NCBI RefSeq assembly: GCF_037201975.1
Contig: NZ_CP147520.1
Location: 6,882,001-6,946,000 of the forward strand
Length of the DNA stretch: 64,000 nt
Direction: 5' to 3'
From: Streptomyces sp. TG1A-60
Lineage (GTDB): Bacteria > Actinomycetota > Actinomycetes > Streptomycetales > Streptomycetaceae
The notes beneath the pieces were generated by a model. The model made no database searches. It saw nothing but the letters and a program-made list of their open reading frames with translations, and was not told the origin of the DNA. A program made the position numbers and the translations under genes. Of the stretch, positions 45,659 through 55,406 are shown in pieces (positions within the stretch are counted from its first letter, which is position 1; every line of letters starts with the position of its first letter).

Positions 45659-46261
45659 GTGTTCACCGGAATCGTCGAAGAGCTGGGTGAGGTCACCGCC
45701 GTCGAGAACCTCGGCGACTCCTCCCGCTTCCGCCTGCGCGGCCCCGCCGTCACACAGGGCGCGCGCCACGGCGACTCCATCGCCGTCAACGGCGTCTGTC
45801 TCACGGTCGTGGAGCACGAGGACGACTGGTTCACCGCCGACGTCATGGCGGAGACCCTCGAACGCTCCAGCCTCGGCGCCCTCACCGTCGGCTCCCGCGT
45901 CAACCTCGAACGCCCCATGGCCGTCGGCGAGCGCCTCGGCGGGCACATCGTGCAGGGCCATGTCGACGGCACGGGCAAGGTCGTCGAGCGCAAGCCGTCC
46001 GACAACTGGGAGATCGTGAAGATCTCGCTCCCCGCGGATCTCACCCGGTACGTCGTCGAGAAGGGCTCCATCACCGTCGACGGCATCAGCCTCACCGTCG
46101 TCGACGCCGGCCCCGACTACTTCACCGTCAGCCTCATCCCGACCACCCTCGACCTGACTACGCTCGGCCGCAAGCAGCCCGGCGACCCGGTCAACCTCGA
46201 AGTCGACGTCATCGCCAAGTACGTCGAGCGGCTGCTGGGCACCCAGGGGACGGCGCGGTGA
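45659..46261 (+). CDS. ribE: Riboflavin synthase (alpha chain)
   Basis: Dismutates two molecules of 6,7-dimethyl-8-ribityllumazine to riboflavin. The 200-residue protein shows two homologous beta-barrel repeats ([11 protein letters not shown] with [27 protein letters not shown] with [13 protein letters not shown]). The GTG at 45659 follows AGGAGG by eight bases and gives the canonical VFTGIVEE start; an ATG at 45599 would add unrelated residues. The stop overlaps the ribM GTG. Confidence 0.95.
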   Translation: MFTGIVEELGEVTAVENLGDSSRFRLRGPAVTQGARHGDSIAVNGVCLTVVEHEDDWFTADVMAETLERSSLGALTVGSRVNLERPMAVGERLGGHIVQGHVDGTGKVVERKPSDNWEIVKISLPADLTRYVVEKGSITVDGISLTVVDAGPDYFTVSLIPTTLDLTTLGRKQPGDPVNLEVDVIAKYVERLLGTQGTAR

Positions 46262-46890
46262 ACTCGCTGAACTCGGTGGCCTTCACGGCCTTCGGCCAGC
46301 AGATCCTCTGGTCGGACATGATCGGCAACATCCTCGGCCTGATCGCCCTCGCCCTCGGCGCGATCCGCTCCCTGTGGAACTGGCCCGTGCAGTTCCTCTC
46401 CGGCCTCATCCTCTTCGGCGCCTTCGTCGGCCACCTGACCGGCAGCGCCGGCAAGCAGGTCATCGTCATGGCCGTCGCCGCGTACGGCTGGTGGCAGTGG
46501 AACCGTACGAAGGGACAGACGGCGGACGGCGCCATCGCCCCAAGGTTCGCCACCTGGCGCGAGCGCGGCTGCCTGATCGCCGGCGCCGTGCTCGGCACCC
46601 TCGCCGTCGGCGGCCTCTTCACCGCTTACCCGAGCCTGTCCTGGGACCCCTGGCCGGACGCCTACATCTTCACCGGCACCGTCGTCGCCATGTACGCCCA
46701 GGCGCGCGGCATGGTCGAGTTCTGGTTCGCCTGGCTGCTGGTCGACCTCGTGGGCGTACCGCTCAACTTCGCCAACGGCTACGCGTTCTCCGGTTTCGTC
46801 TACATCGTCTACGGCGTGCTCGTCCTGTGGGGCATGCGCGACTGGTGGCTGCGCACCCGCAAGCCCGCCCCGGAAGGAGCCCCGGCATGA
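46258..46890 (+). CDS. ribM: PnuC-like riboflavin transporter RibM
   Basis: A 210-residue integral membrane protein with about seven hydrophobic helices and PnuC-family motifs ([45 protein letters not shown]). PnuC proteins move nicotinamide riboside, but members inside FMN-riboswitch-controlled rib operons of actinobacteria (RibM) carry riboflavin. Position between ribE and ribBA, with four-base overlaps on both sides, supports the riboflavin role. Confidence 0.88.
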   Translation: MNSLNSVAFTAFGQQILWSDMIGNILGLIALALGAIRSLWNWPVQFLSGLILFGAFVGHLTGSAGKQVIVMAVAAYGWWQWNRTKGQTADGAIAPRFATWRERGCLIAGAVLGTLAVGGLFTAYPSLSWDPWPDAYIFTGTVVAMYAQARGMVEFWFAWLLVDLVGVPLNFANGYAFSGFVYIVYGVLVLWGMRDWWLRTRKPAPEGAPA

Positions 46891-48179
46891 CCACGGCACC
46901 GATCCTCTACAGCACCGACGACATCGAGGACCTCGCACTCGACCCCGTCGAACAGGCCATCGCCGACATCGCGGCGGGCCGCCCGGTCGTGGTCGTCGAC
47001 GACGAGGACCGGGAGAACGAGGGCGACCTCGTCGTCGCCGCCGAGAAGGCCACCCCCGAGATCGTCGCCTTCATGATGAGTGAGTGCCGGGGCATGATCT
47101 GCGCCCCCATGGAGGGCGACGAGCTGGACCGGCTCGAACTGCCGCAGATGGTGCAGCAGAACACCGAGTCGATGCGCACGGCCTTCACCGTGACCGTGGA
47201 CGCCGCCCCCCGGCACGGCGTCACCACCGGCATCTCCGCCTCCGACCGTGCCACCACGCTCCAACTCCTGGCGAGCGGCACGGCCGAGCCGGGCGACTTC
47301 GTCCGCCCCGGCCACATCTTCCCGCTGCGTGCCAGGTCCGGCGGGGTGCTCGTGCGCGACGGCCATACCGAGGCCGCCGTCGATCTGGCCCGCCTCGCGG
47401 GGCTGCGGCCGGCCGGCGCCATCGTCGAGATCGCCGGTGAGGACGGCCGCATGCTGCGTCTGCCCGAGCTGATCCCGTTCGCCCGCAAGCACGGCCTGAC
47501 GATCATCTCCATCGAGGACCTGATCGCCTACCGCCGCAGCTCCGAGCCCACGGTCAAGCGCGAGGCGAAGACCCAACTCCCCACCGTGTTCGGCGACTTC
47601 ACGGCATACGGCTATCGCTCCACCGTCGACGGCGTCGAGCACGTCGCCCTCGTCCACGGCGAGCTCGGCGAGGGTGAGGACGTCCTCGTCCGCGTCCACT
47701 CCGAATGCCTCACCGGCGACGTCTTCCACTCCCTGCGCTGCGACTGCGGCCCCCAGTTGGAGACCTCACTCGAACGCATCGCCACCGAGGGCCGGGGCGT
47801 CGTGGTCTATCTGCGCGGCCACGAGGGACGCGGCATCGGACTGCTGTCCAAGCTGCGCGCGTACGAACTCCAGGAGCGAGGCCGCGACACCCTCGACGCC
47901 AACCTGGAGCTGGGCCTGCCCGCCGACGCCCGGGACTACGCCGCCGGCGCCCAGATCCTCCTGGACCTCGGCGTCCGCAGCCTCCGGCTGATGACGAACA
48001 ACCCCGAGAAGACCGACGCCCTCGTCCGGCACGGCCTCACGGTCACCGACCGCGAGCCGATGCCCGTCCGCGCGGGCGAGCACAACCTCCGCTATCTGCG
48101 CACCAAGCGTGACCGCATGGGCCACGACCTGCCCTGGCTGGACCCGACGACCGTGTCCGCCACCTGCGGCGACCAGTGA
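46887..48179 (+). CDS. ribBA: Bifunctional DHBP synthase / GTP cyclohydrolase II
   Basis: Supplies both starting blocks of riboflavin. The N-terminal half (about 1-215) makes 3,4-dihydroxy-2-butanone 4-phosphate from ribulose 5-phosphate ([27 protein letters not shown]). The C-terminal half opens GTP ([21 protein letters not shown] with three zinc cysteines; [22 protein letters not shown]). Length is 430 residues. The ATG overlaps the ribM stop. Upstream of it the same frame is open but non-coding. Confidence 0.96.
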   Translation: MTTAPILYSTDDIEDLALDPVEQAIADIAAGRPVVVVDDEDRENEGDLVVAAEKATPEIVAFMMSECRGMICAPMEGDELDRLELPQMVQQNTESMRTAFTVTVDAAPRHGVTTGISASDRATTLQLLASGTAEPGDFVRPGHIFPLRARSGGVLVRDGHTEAAVDLARLAGLRPAGAIVEIAGEDGRMLRLPELIPFARKHGLTIISIEDLIAYRRSSEPTVKREAKTQLPTVFGDFTAYGYRSTVDGVEHVALVHGELGEGEDVLVRVHSECLTGDVFHSLRCDCGPQLETSLERIATEGRGVVVYLRGHEGRGIGLLSKLRAYELQERGRDTLDANLELGLPADARDYAAGAQILLDLGVRSLRLMTNNPEKTDALVRHGLTVTDREPMPVRAGEHNLRYLRTKRDRMGHDLPWLDPTTVSATCGDQ

Positions 48180-48227
48180 GACGACAGTAAGACCAGCGAG
48201 AACGAGTTTCAGGAACCAAGGAGCAAC

Positions 48228-48713
48228 GTGAGCGGCAAGGGCGCACCCGAACTGTCCGTACGCAACTGCGGCGACCTGCGCGTCGCGGTCATCGCGGCCC
48301 AGTGGCACGAGAAGGTGATGGACGGCCTCGTAGAAGGCGCCCTGCGCGCCCTGCGCGACCTGGGCATCGACGAGCCGACACTGCTGCGGGTACCCGGCAG
48401 CTGGGAACTCCCCGTCGTCGCCAAGGTCCTCGCCGGGCGCGGCTACGACGCGATCGTCGCCCTCGGCGTCGTCGTCCGCGGCGGCACCCCCCACTTCGAG
48501 TATGTGTGCCAGGGAGTCACCCAGGGCCTCACCCAGGTCTCCGTCGACACCGGCGTCCCCGTCGGCTTCGGCGTGCTGACCTGTGACACCGAGGAGCAGG
48601 CCCTGGACCGCGCGGGTATCGAGGGCTCCAACGAGGACAAGGGCCACGAGGCGGTGACGGCCGCGGTGGCGACCGCGGCCACCCTCCGCTCAGTATCCGA
48701 ACCCTGGCGGTAA
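48228..48713 (+). CDS. ribH: 6,7-dimethyl-8-ribityllumazine synthase
   Basis: Condenses the DHBP and pyrimidine precursors to lumazine and forms icosahedral or pentameric shells. The 161-residue protein has [31 protein letters not shown] with the catalytic His, and [31 protein letters not shown] precedes the GTG. It is the last riboflavin gene; no ribD is seen in this window. Confidence 0.96.
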   Translation: MSGKGAPELSVRNCGDLRVAVIAAQWHEKVMDGLVEGALRALRDLGIDEPTLLRVPGSWELPVVAKVLAGRGYDAIVALGVVVRGGTPHFEYVCQGVTQGLTQVSVDTGVPVGFGVLTCDTEEQALDRAGIEGSNEDKGHEAVTAAVATAATLRSVSEPWR

Positions 48714-48747
48714 GGCCGAGCGGAAACCACGTAGGCTGAGCACCACC

Positions 48748-49020
48748 ATGTCCAAGAAGACGTTCGAGGAGCTGTACACCGAGCTCCAGCACAAGGCTGC
48801 CAACGGCGACCCCGCCACTTCCCGTACCGCGGAGCTGGTCGAGAAGGGCGTCCATGCCATCGGCAAGAAGGTCGTCGAAGAGGCCGCCGAGGTATGGATG
48901 GCCGCCGAGTACGAGGGCAAGGAAGCCGCCGCCGAGGAGATCTCGCAGCTGCTGTACCACGTCCAGGTGATGATGGTCGCCCGCGGCATCTCACTGGACG
49001 ACGTGTACGCCCACCTCTGA
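48748..49020 (+). CDS. hisE: Phosphoribosyl-ATP pyrophosphatase
   Basis: Second enzyme of histidine synthesis, removing pyrophosphate from phosphoribosyl-ATP. The 90-residue helical protein contains the [21 protein letters not shown] acid-rich metal site (shown as EEAAEVW and EISQLLYH motifs). It directly precedes hisG, the enzyme acting before it in the pathway, with a 54-bp gap. Confidence 0.95.
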   Translation: MSKKTFEELYTELQHKAANGDPATSRTAELVEKGVHAIGKKVVEEAAEVWMAAEYEGKEAAAEEISQLLYHVQVMMVARGISLDDVYAHL

Positions 49021-49074
49021 GCCGTACCGCCGTAACACCGCACACACTCCGCCCGAACGAAGGAAGCTCGCCTC

Positions 49075-49932
49075 ATGCTGCGCATCGCCGTCCCCAACAA
49101 GGGTTCCCTGTCCGGCCCTGCGGGGGAGATGCTGCATGAGGCCGGCTACCAGCAGCGTCGGGAGTCCAAGGAACTGCGGATCGTCGACCCGCAGAACGAG
49201 GTCGAGTTCTTCTACCTCCGCCCCCGTGACATCGCCATCTACGTCTCCTCCGGCCGCCTCGACATCGGCATCACCGGCCGCGACCTCCTCTTCGACTCCG
49301 GCGCCAACGCCGAGGAGATCCTGGCGCTCGGCTTCGCCCGCTCCACCTTCCGGTTCGCCGGCAAGCCGGGCACGGCGAACGGCGTCGCGGACCTGAAGGG
49401 CATGACGGTCGCCACCTCGTACGAGGGAATCGTCGCGGGGCACCTCGCCGACAACGGCATCGACGCCTCCGTCGTCCACCTCGACGGCGCCGTCGAGACC
49501 GCCATCGAGCTGGGTGTCGCCGAGGTCATCGCCGACGTCGTCGAGACCGGCACCTCGCTGCGCAACGCCGGTCTGGAGGTCTTCGGCGACCCGATCATGA
49601 AGTCCGAGGCCATCGTCGTCCGCCGCGTCGGCGCCGACACCACCACGGAGAACGAGCCCAAGGTGCAGCAGTTCCTGCGCCGCCTCCAGGGCGTCCTCGT
49701 GGCCCGGACCTACGTGATGATGGACTACGACTGTCGCGTCGAGCAGTTGGAGAAGGCCGTCGCGCTCACGCCGGGCCTGGAGTCGCCGACCGTCTCGCCG
49801 CTGCACAACGAGGGCTGGGTCGCCGTCCGGGCCATGGTCCCGGCCAAGGAGGCCCAGCGGATCATGGACGACCTGTACGACATCGGTGCCCGGGCCATCC
49901 TGACCACCGCCATCCACGCCTGCCGCCTCTGA
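49075..49932 (+). CDS. hisG: ATP phosphoribosyltransferase, long form
   Basis: First, feedback-regulated enzyme of histidine synthesis. At 285 residues it is the long form with two periplasmic-binding-like lobes (RIAVPNKGSLSGPAGEML, the PRP-binding GVAEVIADVVETGTSLR) and the C-terminal regulatory domain that binds histidine (VSPLHNEGWVAVRAMV). It needs no HisZ. GAAGGAAG precedes the ATG. A PH-like gene follows after 20 bp. Confidence 0.96.
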   Translation: MLRIAVPNKGSLSGPAGEMLHEAGYQQRRESKELRIVDPQNEVEFFYLRPRDIAIYVSSGRLDIGITGRDLLFDSGANAEEILALGFARSTFRFAGKPGTANGVADLKGMTVATSYEGIVAGHLADNGIDASVVHLDGAVETAIELGVAEVIADVVETGTSLRNAGLEVFGDPIMKSEAIVVRRVGADTTTENEPKVQQFLRRLQGVLVARTYVMMDYDCRVEQLEKAVALTPGLESPTVSPLHNEGWVAVRAMVPAKEAQRIMDDLYDIGARAILTTAIHACRL

Positions 49933-49952
49933 CGGCCTGGGAGTAGTACGCC

Positions 49953-50417
49953 ATGCCGGACCAGCCCTCCTTGCCCGCTCTCCCGGTCACTTTTCGGCCG
50001 GGCCGCACCCGGGCCGTGCTGCTGACCGCAGCCGGCGCGATCTTCGTGGTCATCACGGTGGTCGCGCTGCTGCTGCCGACGCTCGGTCCGGGGGAGCGAC
50101 TCAGCTTCGTGTTCACGGCGGCCCTGCTCGCCGGGGTGCTGTGCCTGCTGTCCCGGCCCAAGGTGGTCGCCGACGAGTCCGGCGTCACCGTCGTCAACAT
50201 CGCCGGGAGGCGGCAGCTGGGCTGGGCGCAGATCGTGCAGGTCAACCTGCGTGTCGGTGACCCCTGGGTCTTCCTCGACCTCACCGACGGCACCAGCCTG
50301 CCCGCGCTCGGCATCCAGCCGGGCATCGCCAAGCAGCGCGCCGTCGAGGACGCCCGCGCCCTGCGTGCGTTGGTGGAGGCCCGGTCGGTCGGCGAGCCCG
50401 AGCAGGGCCAGGGCTGA
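49953..50417 (+). CDS. Small membrane protein with PH-like domain
   Basis: The 154-residue protein has two predicted membrane helices (AVLLTAAGAIFVVITVVALLL; FVFTAALLAGVLCLL) and a C-terminal beta-rich PH-like domain (VVADESGVTVVNIAGRRQLGW, VFLDLTDGTSLPALGI). Proteins of this type are common and conserved downstream of hisG in streptomycetes as I recall. No enzymatic motif is visible. Close spacing suggests cotranscription with hisE-hisG. Function unknown. Confidence 0.82.
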   Translation: MPDQPSLPALPVTFRPGRTRAVLLTAAGAIFVVITVVALLLPTLGPGERLSFVFTAALLAGVLCLLSRPKVVADESGVTVVNIAGRRQLGWAQIVQVNLRVGDPWVFLDLTDGTSLPALGIQPGIAKQRAVEDARALRALVEARSVGEPEQGQG

Positions 50418-50502
50418 GCCGGGCCGGGGCCGGGGACGACCCCGAGCAAGATCAGGGCCGACTCAGGGCCGTCGCCCCTGCCGCACCGGCCCATGTCTTG
50501 AT

Positions 50503-50571
50503 TAATCTGGTCGCGGAGGCGTTTTCGTCGCGCCTCCGCCTCTGCTGTTCCACCCCGGAAGGCGGAGGCTC
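50503..50571 (+). promoter_or_regulatory. Leader with two competing hairpins upstream of the CNNM gene pair
   Basis: Segment A GCGGAGGCG (50513-50521) pairs perfectly with B CGCCTCCGC (50531-50539). The same B segment, extended as GCCTCCGCCT (50532-50541), pairs perfectly with C AGGCGGAGGC (50560-50569). The two stems cannot form together. A -10-like TAATCT is at 50503-50508. This switch-like layout lies about 90 bp before the first gene of the pair. Structure is seen; function is inferred. Confidence 0.55.
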
Positions 50572-50661
50572 CCTGCTATTCGAGGAGTGACTCCTTCCAG
50601 CGATGGACGGATCGTCCTGTAGTACCTGCGCCGCCCCCTCCCGGCATATCGAGGCGGCGGC

Positions 50662-52005
50662 ATGACCATCCCCCTGCTGCTCCTCGCAGCCGCGTTCCTC
50701 CTGATCCTCGCCAACGGCTTCTTCGTGGCAGCCGAGTTCGGCCTCGTGACGGTCGAGCGGGCCGAGGCCGAGAAGGCCGCGGCCGAGGGCGACCGCCGGG
50801 CCCACAAGGTGGTGGGCGCGCTCAAGGAACTCTCCTTCCAGCTCTCCGGCACCCAGCTCGGCATCACCATCACCTCCCTCGTGGTCGGCATGCTCGCCCA
50901 ACCGGCGCTCGCGGAGATACTCCACGGCCCGTTCACCGCCGTCGGCATACCCGAGGGCGCGGTGCCCGGCGTCGCCGTGGTCGTCGGCATGCTGCTGGCC
51001 TCCGCCGTGCAGATGGTGATCGGCGAACTGGTGCCCAAGAACTGGGCGGTGTCCAGGCCGATGCAGGTGGCCCGCTTCGTGGCGGGCCCTCAACACGTCT
51101 TCTCCCGTCTCTTCCGCCCGGTCATCGCCGGCCTGAACGCGGTCGCCAACCACCTGGTCCGCGCCTTCGGCGTCGAACCCACCGACGAGCTGGCCTCCGC
51201 CCGCACCCCCGGCGAACTGGTCTCCCTGGCACGCCACTCCGCCCAGGCCGGCGCACTGGAACAGGACACGGCCGACCTCTTCGTACGGACCCTCTCCCTG
51301 GGCGAACTGACCGCGGAGAACGTGATGACGCCGCGCGTGAAGGTCAGCGCTCTGCAGTCGTCGGCGACCGCCGAGGACGTGGTCAACCTGACCCGGGCCA
51401 CCGGTCTGTCCCGCTTCCCCGTCTACCGGGAGCGGATCGACGAGATCGTCGGCATGGCCCACCTCAAGGACGCCCTCGCGATCCCGGCCCACGACCGGCT
51501 GCACACCCCGGTCGGCCGCATCGCCAAGTCCCCGCTGCTCGTCCCGGAGACGCTGCCCGTGCAGCCGCTCCTGGCCCTGCTGCGCAACGAGCAGCCCATC
51601 GCCGTCGTCGTCGACGAGTACGGCGGCACGGCCGGGGTCGTGACCCTGGAGGACATCGTCGAGGAACTGGTTGGCGAGGTGCGCGACGAGCACGACGGAC
51701 ACGACCTGCCCGAACTCGCCGCCGCCCCGCACGAGGACGGCCGCCCCGCCTGGGACGTCGACGGCAGCTGCCGCGTCGACGTGCTCCAGCGCATAGGCCT
51801 CGACGTGCCGGAGGGCCCGTACGAGACGGTCGCCGGGCTCGTCGCCGACCTGCTCGGCCGTATCCCGGTACCGGGGGACAAGGCGTCACTGCCCGGCTGG
51901 CGGCTGGCGGTACGACAGGTCGGGCACTACCGCGCCGAGCGCGTACGACTGGCACGGACCGCGGACGCCACGGCCTCCCCCACCGTGGTGGAGGCGGCCC
52001 GATGA
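50662..52005 (+). CDS. CNNM/HlyC-CorC family membrane protein with CBS pair
   Basis: The 447-residue protein has an N-terminal DUF21/CNNM domain with about four helices (LILANGFFVAAEFGLVTVERAE, GITITSLVVGMLAQPAL, ELVPKNWAVSRP), two CBS domains (MTPRVKVSAL to YRERIDEIVGMAHLKDAL; VVDEYGGTAGVVTLEDIVEEL) and a C-terminal CorC-type domain (DVDGSCRVDVLQRIGL). The family includes sodium-coupled magnesium or cobalt exporters. Its TGA overlaps the ATG of a second CNNM gene, so the two products are probably made together and may form a heterodimer. Confidence 0.9.
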   Translation: MTIPLLLLAAAFLLILANGFFVAAEFGLVTVERAEAEKAAAEGDRRAHKVVGALKELSFQLSGTQLGITITSLVVGMLAQPALAEILHGPFTAVGIPEGAVPGVAVVVGMLLASAVQMVIGELVPKNWAVSRPMQVARFVAGPQHVFSRLFRPVIAGLNAVANHLVRAFGVEPTDELASARTPGELVSLARHSAQAGALEQDTADLFVRTLSLGELTAENVMTPRVKVSALQSSATAEDVVNLTRATGLSRFPVYRERIDEIVGMAHLKDALAIPAHDRLHTPVGRIAKSPLLVPETLPVQPLLALLRNEQPIAVVVDEYGGTAGVVTLEDIVEELVGEVRDEHDGHDLPELAAAPHEDGRPAWDVDGSCRVDVLQRIGLDVPEGPYETVAGLVADLLGRIPVPGDKASLPGWRLAVRQVGHYRAERVRLARTADATASPTVVEAAR

Positions 52006-53090
52006 GCGTGCTCCAACTCCTGTTCGCGCTGCTCCTCGTGCTCGCCAACGGCTTCTTCGTCGGCGCCGAGTTCGCCCTGGTATCCGTCCGCCGCAGCCAG
52101 ATCGAACCACTCGGCACCGCGCGGGCCCGGCAGGTCCTCCACGGCCTGGAGAACCTGCCACAGATGATGGCGGCGGCCCAGTTCGGCATCACCGTCTGCT
52201 CGCTGACGCTCGGCGCGGTGGCCGAGCCGACGGTGGCGAAGCTGCTGGAACCGGTGTTCGAGGCGATCCACCTGCCGCACGGCGTCATCCACCCGCTCGG
52301 GTATGTGATCGCGCTGGCCGTGGTGGTCTTCCTGCACCTCGTCGTCGGCGAGATGCTGCCGAAGAACCTGGCGATGGCGGCGCCGGAGAGGACGGCGCTG
52401 TGGCTGAGCCCCGCGCTGGTGGCCTTCGCCCGTCTCTGCAAGCCGGTGACGGTGGGCCTCGGTGCCTGCGCCCGGGTGATTTTGAAGCTCTTCCGCGTCG
52501 AGCCCAAGGACGAGGTCGAGGCGGTCTTCACCAGTGTCCAACTGGGCCGGCTGGTCGAGGACTCGGGCCAGGCCGGGCTGCTCGACCCCGAGGAGCAGGA
52601 ACGTCTGGAGGACGCGCTGGAGCTGGGCTCCCGCCCGGTGACGGACGTGCTGCTGAAGCGCGACCTGCTGGTGACGGTGGGCCCCTCGGTGACCCCCGCC
52701 CAGGTCGTGGCGCTGACCGTCCGCACGGGGTACTCCCGCTTCCCGGTCGTCGCGGAGAACGGCGCCTTCATGGGCCGCTACCTCCATGTCAAGGACGTCC
52801 TCGACCTGGAGGACTCCGACCGCGCCGTCCCCCAGTACATCTGGCGCCCCATGACCACCCTCCGCTCCGAACTCCCCCTCGACGACGCGCTGACCGTCAT
52901 GCGCCGCGCCGCCACGCATCTGGCCCAGGTGGCCGACGCCTCCGGCAAGGTCCTGGGCCTCGCCGCCCTGGAGGACGTCCTGGAGCTGCTCGTCGGCGAG
53001 GTCCGCGACCCGGCCCACCGGGTGGCTCCGCCGGTGCGACTGACGGAGCCGAGGGGCAGTGAGACCCCGGAGGAGGTTCTGGCCGGCTGA
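52002..53090 (+). CDS. CNNM/CBS membrane protein, partner of the preceding gene
   Basis: The 362-residue protein has the same DUF21/CNNM membrane domain (VLANGFFVGAEFALVSVRRSQ, GITVCSLTLGAVAEP, EMLPKNLAMAAPERTA) and two CBS modules (RDLLVTVGPSVTP; WRPMTTLRSELPL to GLAALEDVLELLVGE) but ends without the CorC-like C-terminal domain of its neighbour. Such unequal CNNM pairs are common in actinobacteria. Translation is coupled through an ATGA overlap. Confidence 0.88.
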   Translation: MSVLQLLFALLLVLANGFFVGAEFALVSVRRSQIEPLGTARARQVLHGLENLPQMMAAAQFGITVCSLTLGAVAEPTVAKLLEPVFEAIHLPHGVIHPLGYVIALAVVVFLHLVVGEMLPKNLAMAAPERTALWLSPALVAFARLCKPVTVGLGACARVILKLFRVEPKDEVEAVFTSVQLGRLVEDSGQAGLLDPEEQERLEDALELGSRPVTDVLLKRDLLVTVGPSVTPAQVVALTVRTGYSRFPVVAENGAFMGRYLHVKDVLDLEDSDRAVPQYIWRPMTTLRSELPLDDALTVMRRAATHLAQVADASGKVLGLAALEDVLELLVGEVRDPAHRVAPPVRLTEPRGSETPEEVLAG

Positions 53091-53179
53091 CTCAGCCCAG
53101 GACCCCGAGTCTTGAGCGGGGTGGACGGGGCGGGACGGGTAGGGGTGGCGGGGCGAGAATTCTCGGCCCGCCACCTGCC

Positions 53180-55051
53180 TCACCGAGCCGAAGGATCCTG
53201 CGGCCCCCGCCCTGACAGCACCTCCCCGTACGCCTGCATCAGATCCGGCAGCCGAAGCGTCGAAAGATCGTCCCGCGTCGGAATCGACGGATACCCCGAC
53301 AGCCGCAGATCCCGGTACGCACAGCTCTTCTCGTACAGCGTCCGCAGAAACCGACCGTTGCCGAGTTCGTCGATCCACCCCTGATCGACGACGTGACCGG
53401 AGATGGACCGCAGCTCGTCGAGGGCTTCCTCGTCCCACGCGTCCCCGTTCTCGGCGGCGAGCACCTCGCCGATGGAGGTCAGCTCCAAGGGCCGGTAGGA
53501 GGGGAAATCGACCCGCGTCGTGAAGCGCGAGGAGAGACCGGGGTTCGCGGCCAGCAGCCGGTCCATGCCCTCCGGATAGCCCGCGAGGATCACCACCAGA
53601 TGGTCCCGGTTGTCCTCGGCCCGCTTCAGCAGCACCTGCAACGCCTCGTCGCCGTACGCATCGCCCTTTCCGTAGCCGGAGTTGGACAGCGAGTACGCCT
53701 CGTCCACGAACAGCACGCCACCGATCGCCGAGTCGATCAGCTCGTTGGCCTTCACGGCGGTCTGGCCGAGGTACTCGCCCACCAGATCCGCGCGCTGCGC
53801 CTCGACGAGGTGTTCGCCGCCCAACAGCCCGAGCGCGTAGAAGACACGGCCCAGTATTCGCGCCACGGTCGTCTTCCCGGTCCCGGACGGCCCGGAGAAG
53901 ACGAAGTGGCGCTTCGGCGGCTGCACCGGCAGCCCCTGCCCCGCCCGCAGACGCGCCATGTTCAGCTGCGCGGACAACGCCTTGACCTGCCGCTTCACCG
54001 GCTCCAGTCCGACCATCCGCTCCAGTTCCGCGAGCGCCTCCTCCAGCAGCTCCGGATCCGTCGGCCCGGTCGGCAGGGACACCGGCTCCACCGGCACCAC
54101 GGACTTCTCCCGCACGAAGGTGTCGCCGGCCTCGGGTGGCAGCCCGCCCGGCGGCGGCAGACCGGGATCGGAGACCTTCACGTCCCGTCCGTCGGTGTCG
54201 AAGAACGGCTCCAGCCCTTCGCCGTCGAGCACGTCCTGCCCGGTCCCGGTGAGCGCGATCGCCGCGAAGTCGGTCCCGTCGTCGTACCCGTCCCCCTCGG
54301 CGATCGCCGTCAGCCGCGCGGAGGTGTCCATGAACGCGGGGTCGACCCGGTGCACGGCCCGGTAGAGCGGTAGCGCGGCGGCGCTGCGCCCCGTGCCCTC
54401 GTGGGCCCGGGCCAGCCAGTACCGCAGCTCCTTGCGCTGCGGCTGCTCGCTGCGGCAGCGCATCAGCGCGGCGGAGAGCAGCGGTTCGGCCTGCCCGTAC
54501 GTCTCCAGGCGGACCCGGGCCATCCCGCCGAACAGGCCCGCCTCGATGCCCAGCAGCGGATCGTCGAGCAGCGGATCGGTGTGCCGGACCAGCTGCTCCC
54601 AGTCCTTGACCAGGTAGGCGCGGCAGGCGTGCAGGAAGCGCACCTGGTGGTCCGCGTCGACCGGTGGCAGCCCCGCGAGCGCCCGGTCCAGCTCGGGCAC
54701 ATGGCGCCCGTCCAGCCAGTGCGAGGCGTGCGCGAGGAGCAGATCACGCGGGCTCTCCAGCACCGGCTGAACCCACCAGCCGAGCCAGTACCAGGAGTTG
54801 AGGGTTCGCCGGTGGCGGGCGCGCTGCTCCCCGAAGCGCTCCCGGTGCCGGAACATCCTCAGCAGCGCGGTCGTCGTGTCCACCCGCAGCGCGTGCAGTC
54901 CCAGCCAGCCGTCGGCCATGCCGGGATCCATCCGCACCGCGGCGCGGAACTCCTCCTCCGCCTGCGGATAGGCGCCCATGGTGTAGGCGTCCACGCCTCG
55001 CAGCCAGGCGAGGTCGGCCGGGGCCTCGGGGCCCCGCGAGCCGAAGTCCAT
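53180..55051 (-). CDS. CbxX/CfqX-type AAA ATPase with TPR-like N-terminus (EccA-like)
   Basis: The 623-residue protein has an N-terminal helical repeat region (about 1-300; AYPQAEEEFRAAVRMDPGMADGW is TPR-like), a linker, and one AAA+ module with Walker A GPSGTGKTT near 386-394, Walker B VLFVDEAYSL, sensor segment VVILAGYPEGMD and an Arg finger region NPGLSSRFTTRVDFPSY. This architecture is that of EccA proteins of type VII secretion systems, but no other esx genes are visible. I set the start at ATG 55051; the frame stays open for 350 bp upstream through a hairpin-containing leader. Confidence 0.85.
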   Translation of the reverse strand: MDFGSRGPEAPADLAWLRGVDAYTMGAYPQAEEEFRAAVRMDPGMADGWLGLHALRVDTTTALLRMFRHRERFGEQRARHRRTLNSWYWLGWWVQPVLESPRDLLLAHASHWLDGRHVPELDRALAGLPPVDADHQVRFLHACRAYLVKDWEQLVRHTDPLLDDPLLGIEAGLFGGMARVRLETYGQAEPLLSAALMRCRSEQPQRKELRYWLARAHEGTGRSAAALPLYRAVHRVDPAFMDTSARLTAIAEGDGYDDGTDFAAIALTGTGQDVLDGEGLEPFFDTDGRDVKVSDPGLPPPGGLPPEAGDTFVREKSVVPVEPVSLPTGPTDPELLEEALAELERMVGLEPVKRQVKALSAQLNMARLRAGQGLPVQPPKRHFVFSGPSGTGKTTVARILGRVFYALGLLGGEHLVEAQRADLVGEYLGQTAVKANELIDSAIGGVLFVDEAYSLSNSGYGKGDAYGDEALQVLLKRAEDNRDHLVVILAGYPEGMDRLLAANPGLSSRFTTRVDFPSYRPLELTSIGEVLAAENGDAWDEEALDELRSISGHVVDQGWIDELGNGRFLRTLYEKSCAYRDLRLSGYPSIPTRDDLSTLRLPDLMQAYGEVLSGRGPQDPSAR

Positions 55052-55332
55052 CACGTCCCCCACAAACCGTGCCCCCGTTGGAAACCGAACGGGCCGGTGC
55101 CCGTCGGCAGCCTTCATCGAACCGCTGTGCCGCGGACGGGAGTTGCGCCGGTGCGCTGCTGCAGCCGTCCGAAGGTCGCACCTTGGGCATCGTACCCGCG
55201 GGTCGGTCGCCCTTCGAAGGGTGCCGCAGCCCTCGTCTGACGAGGTGGGAGCAGACGGGGCGCATCGCGGACGGTGACCGAGGGTGAAGGAAACGTGCCT
55301 CACGGCGTCCAGAAGAGCGGCAGAGGACGGAA

Positions 55333-55370
55333 CGAAGCCCCCGGTCACGGGGGAACAACCGGGGGCTTCG
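55333..55370 (-). terminator. Strong hairpin in the AAA-ATPase leader
   Basis: A perfect 13-bp stem (CGAAGCCCCCGGT / ACCGGGGGCTTCG) with a 12-base loop lies about 280 bp upstream of the AAA gene and about 30 bp downstream of its predicted promoter. On the minus strand it is followed by TTCCGT. It could act as an attenuator or end a short RNA. Confidence 0.6.
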
Positions 55371-55406
55371 CGTATGAGGGCGGCTTTCGAATGGCCGCAC
55401 ATTCAG

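Noticed and set aside
55333..55400. tRNA or known small RNA in the leader of the AAA gene
   Set aside because: No cloverleaf or T-loop sequence is present; only a terminator-like hairpin is seen.
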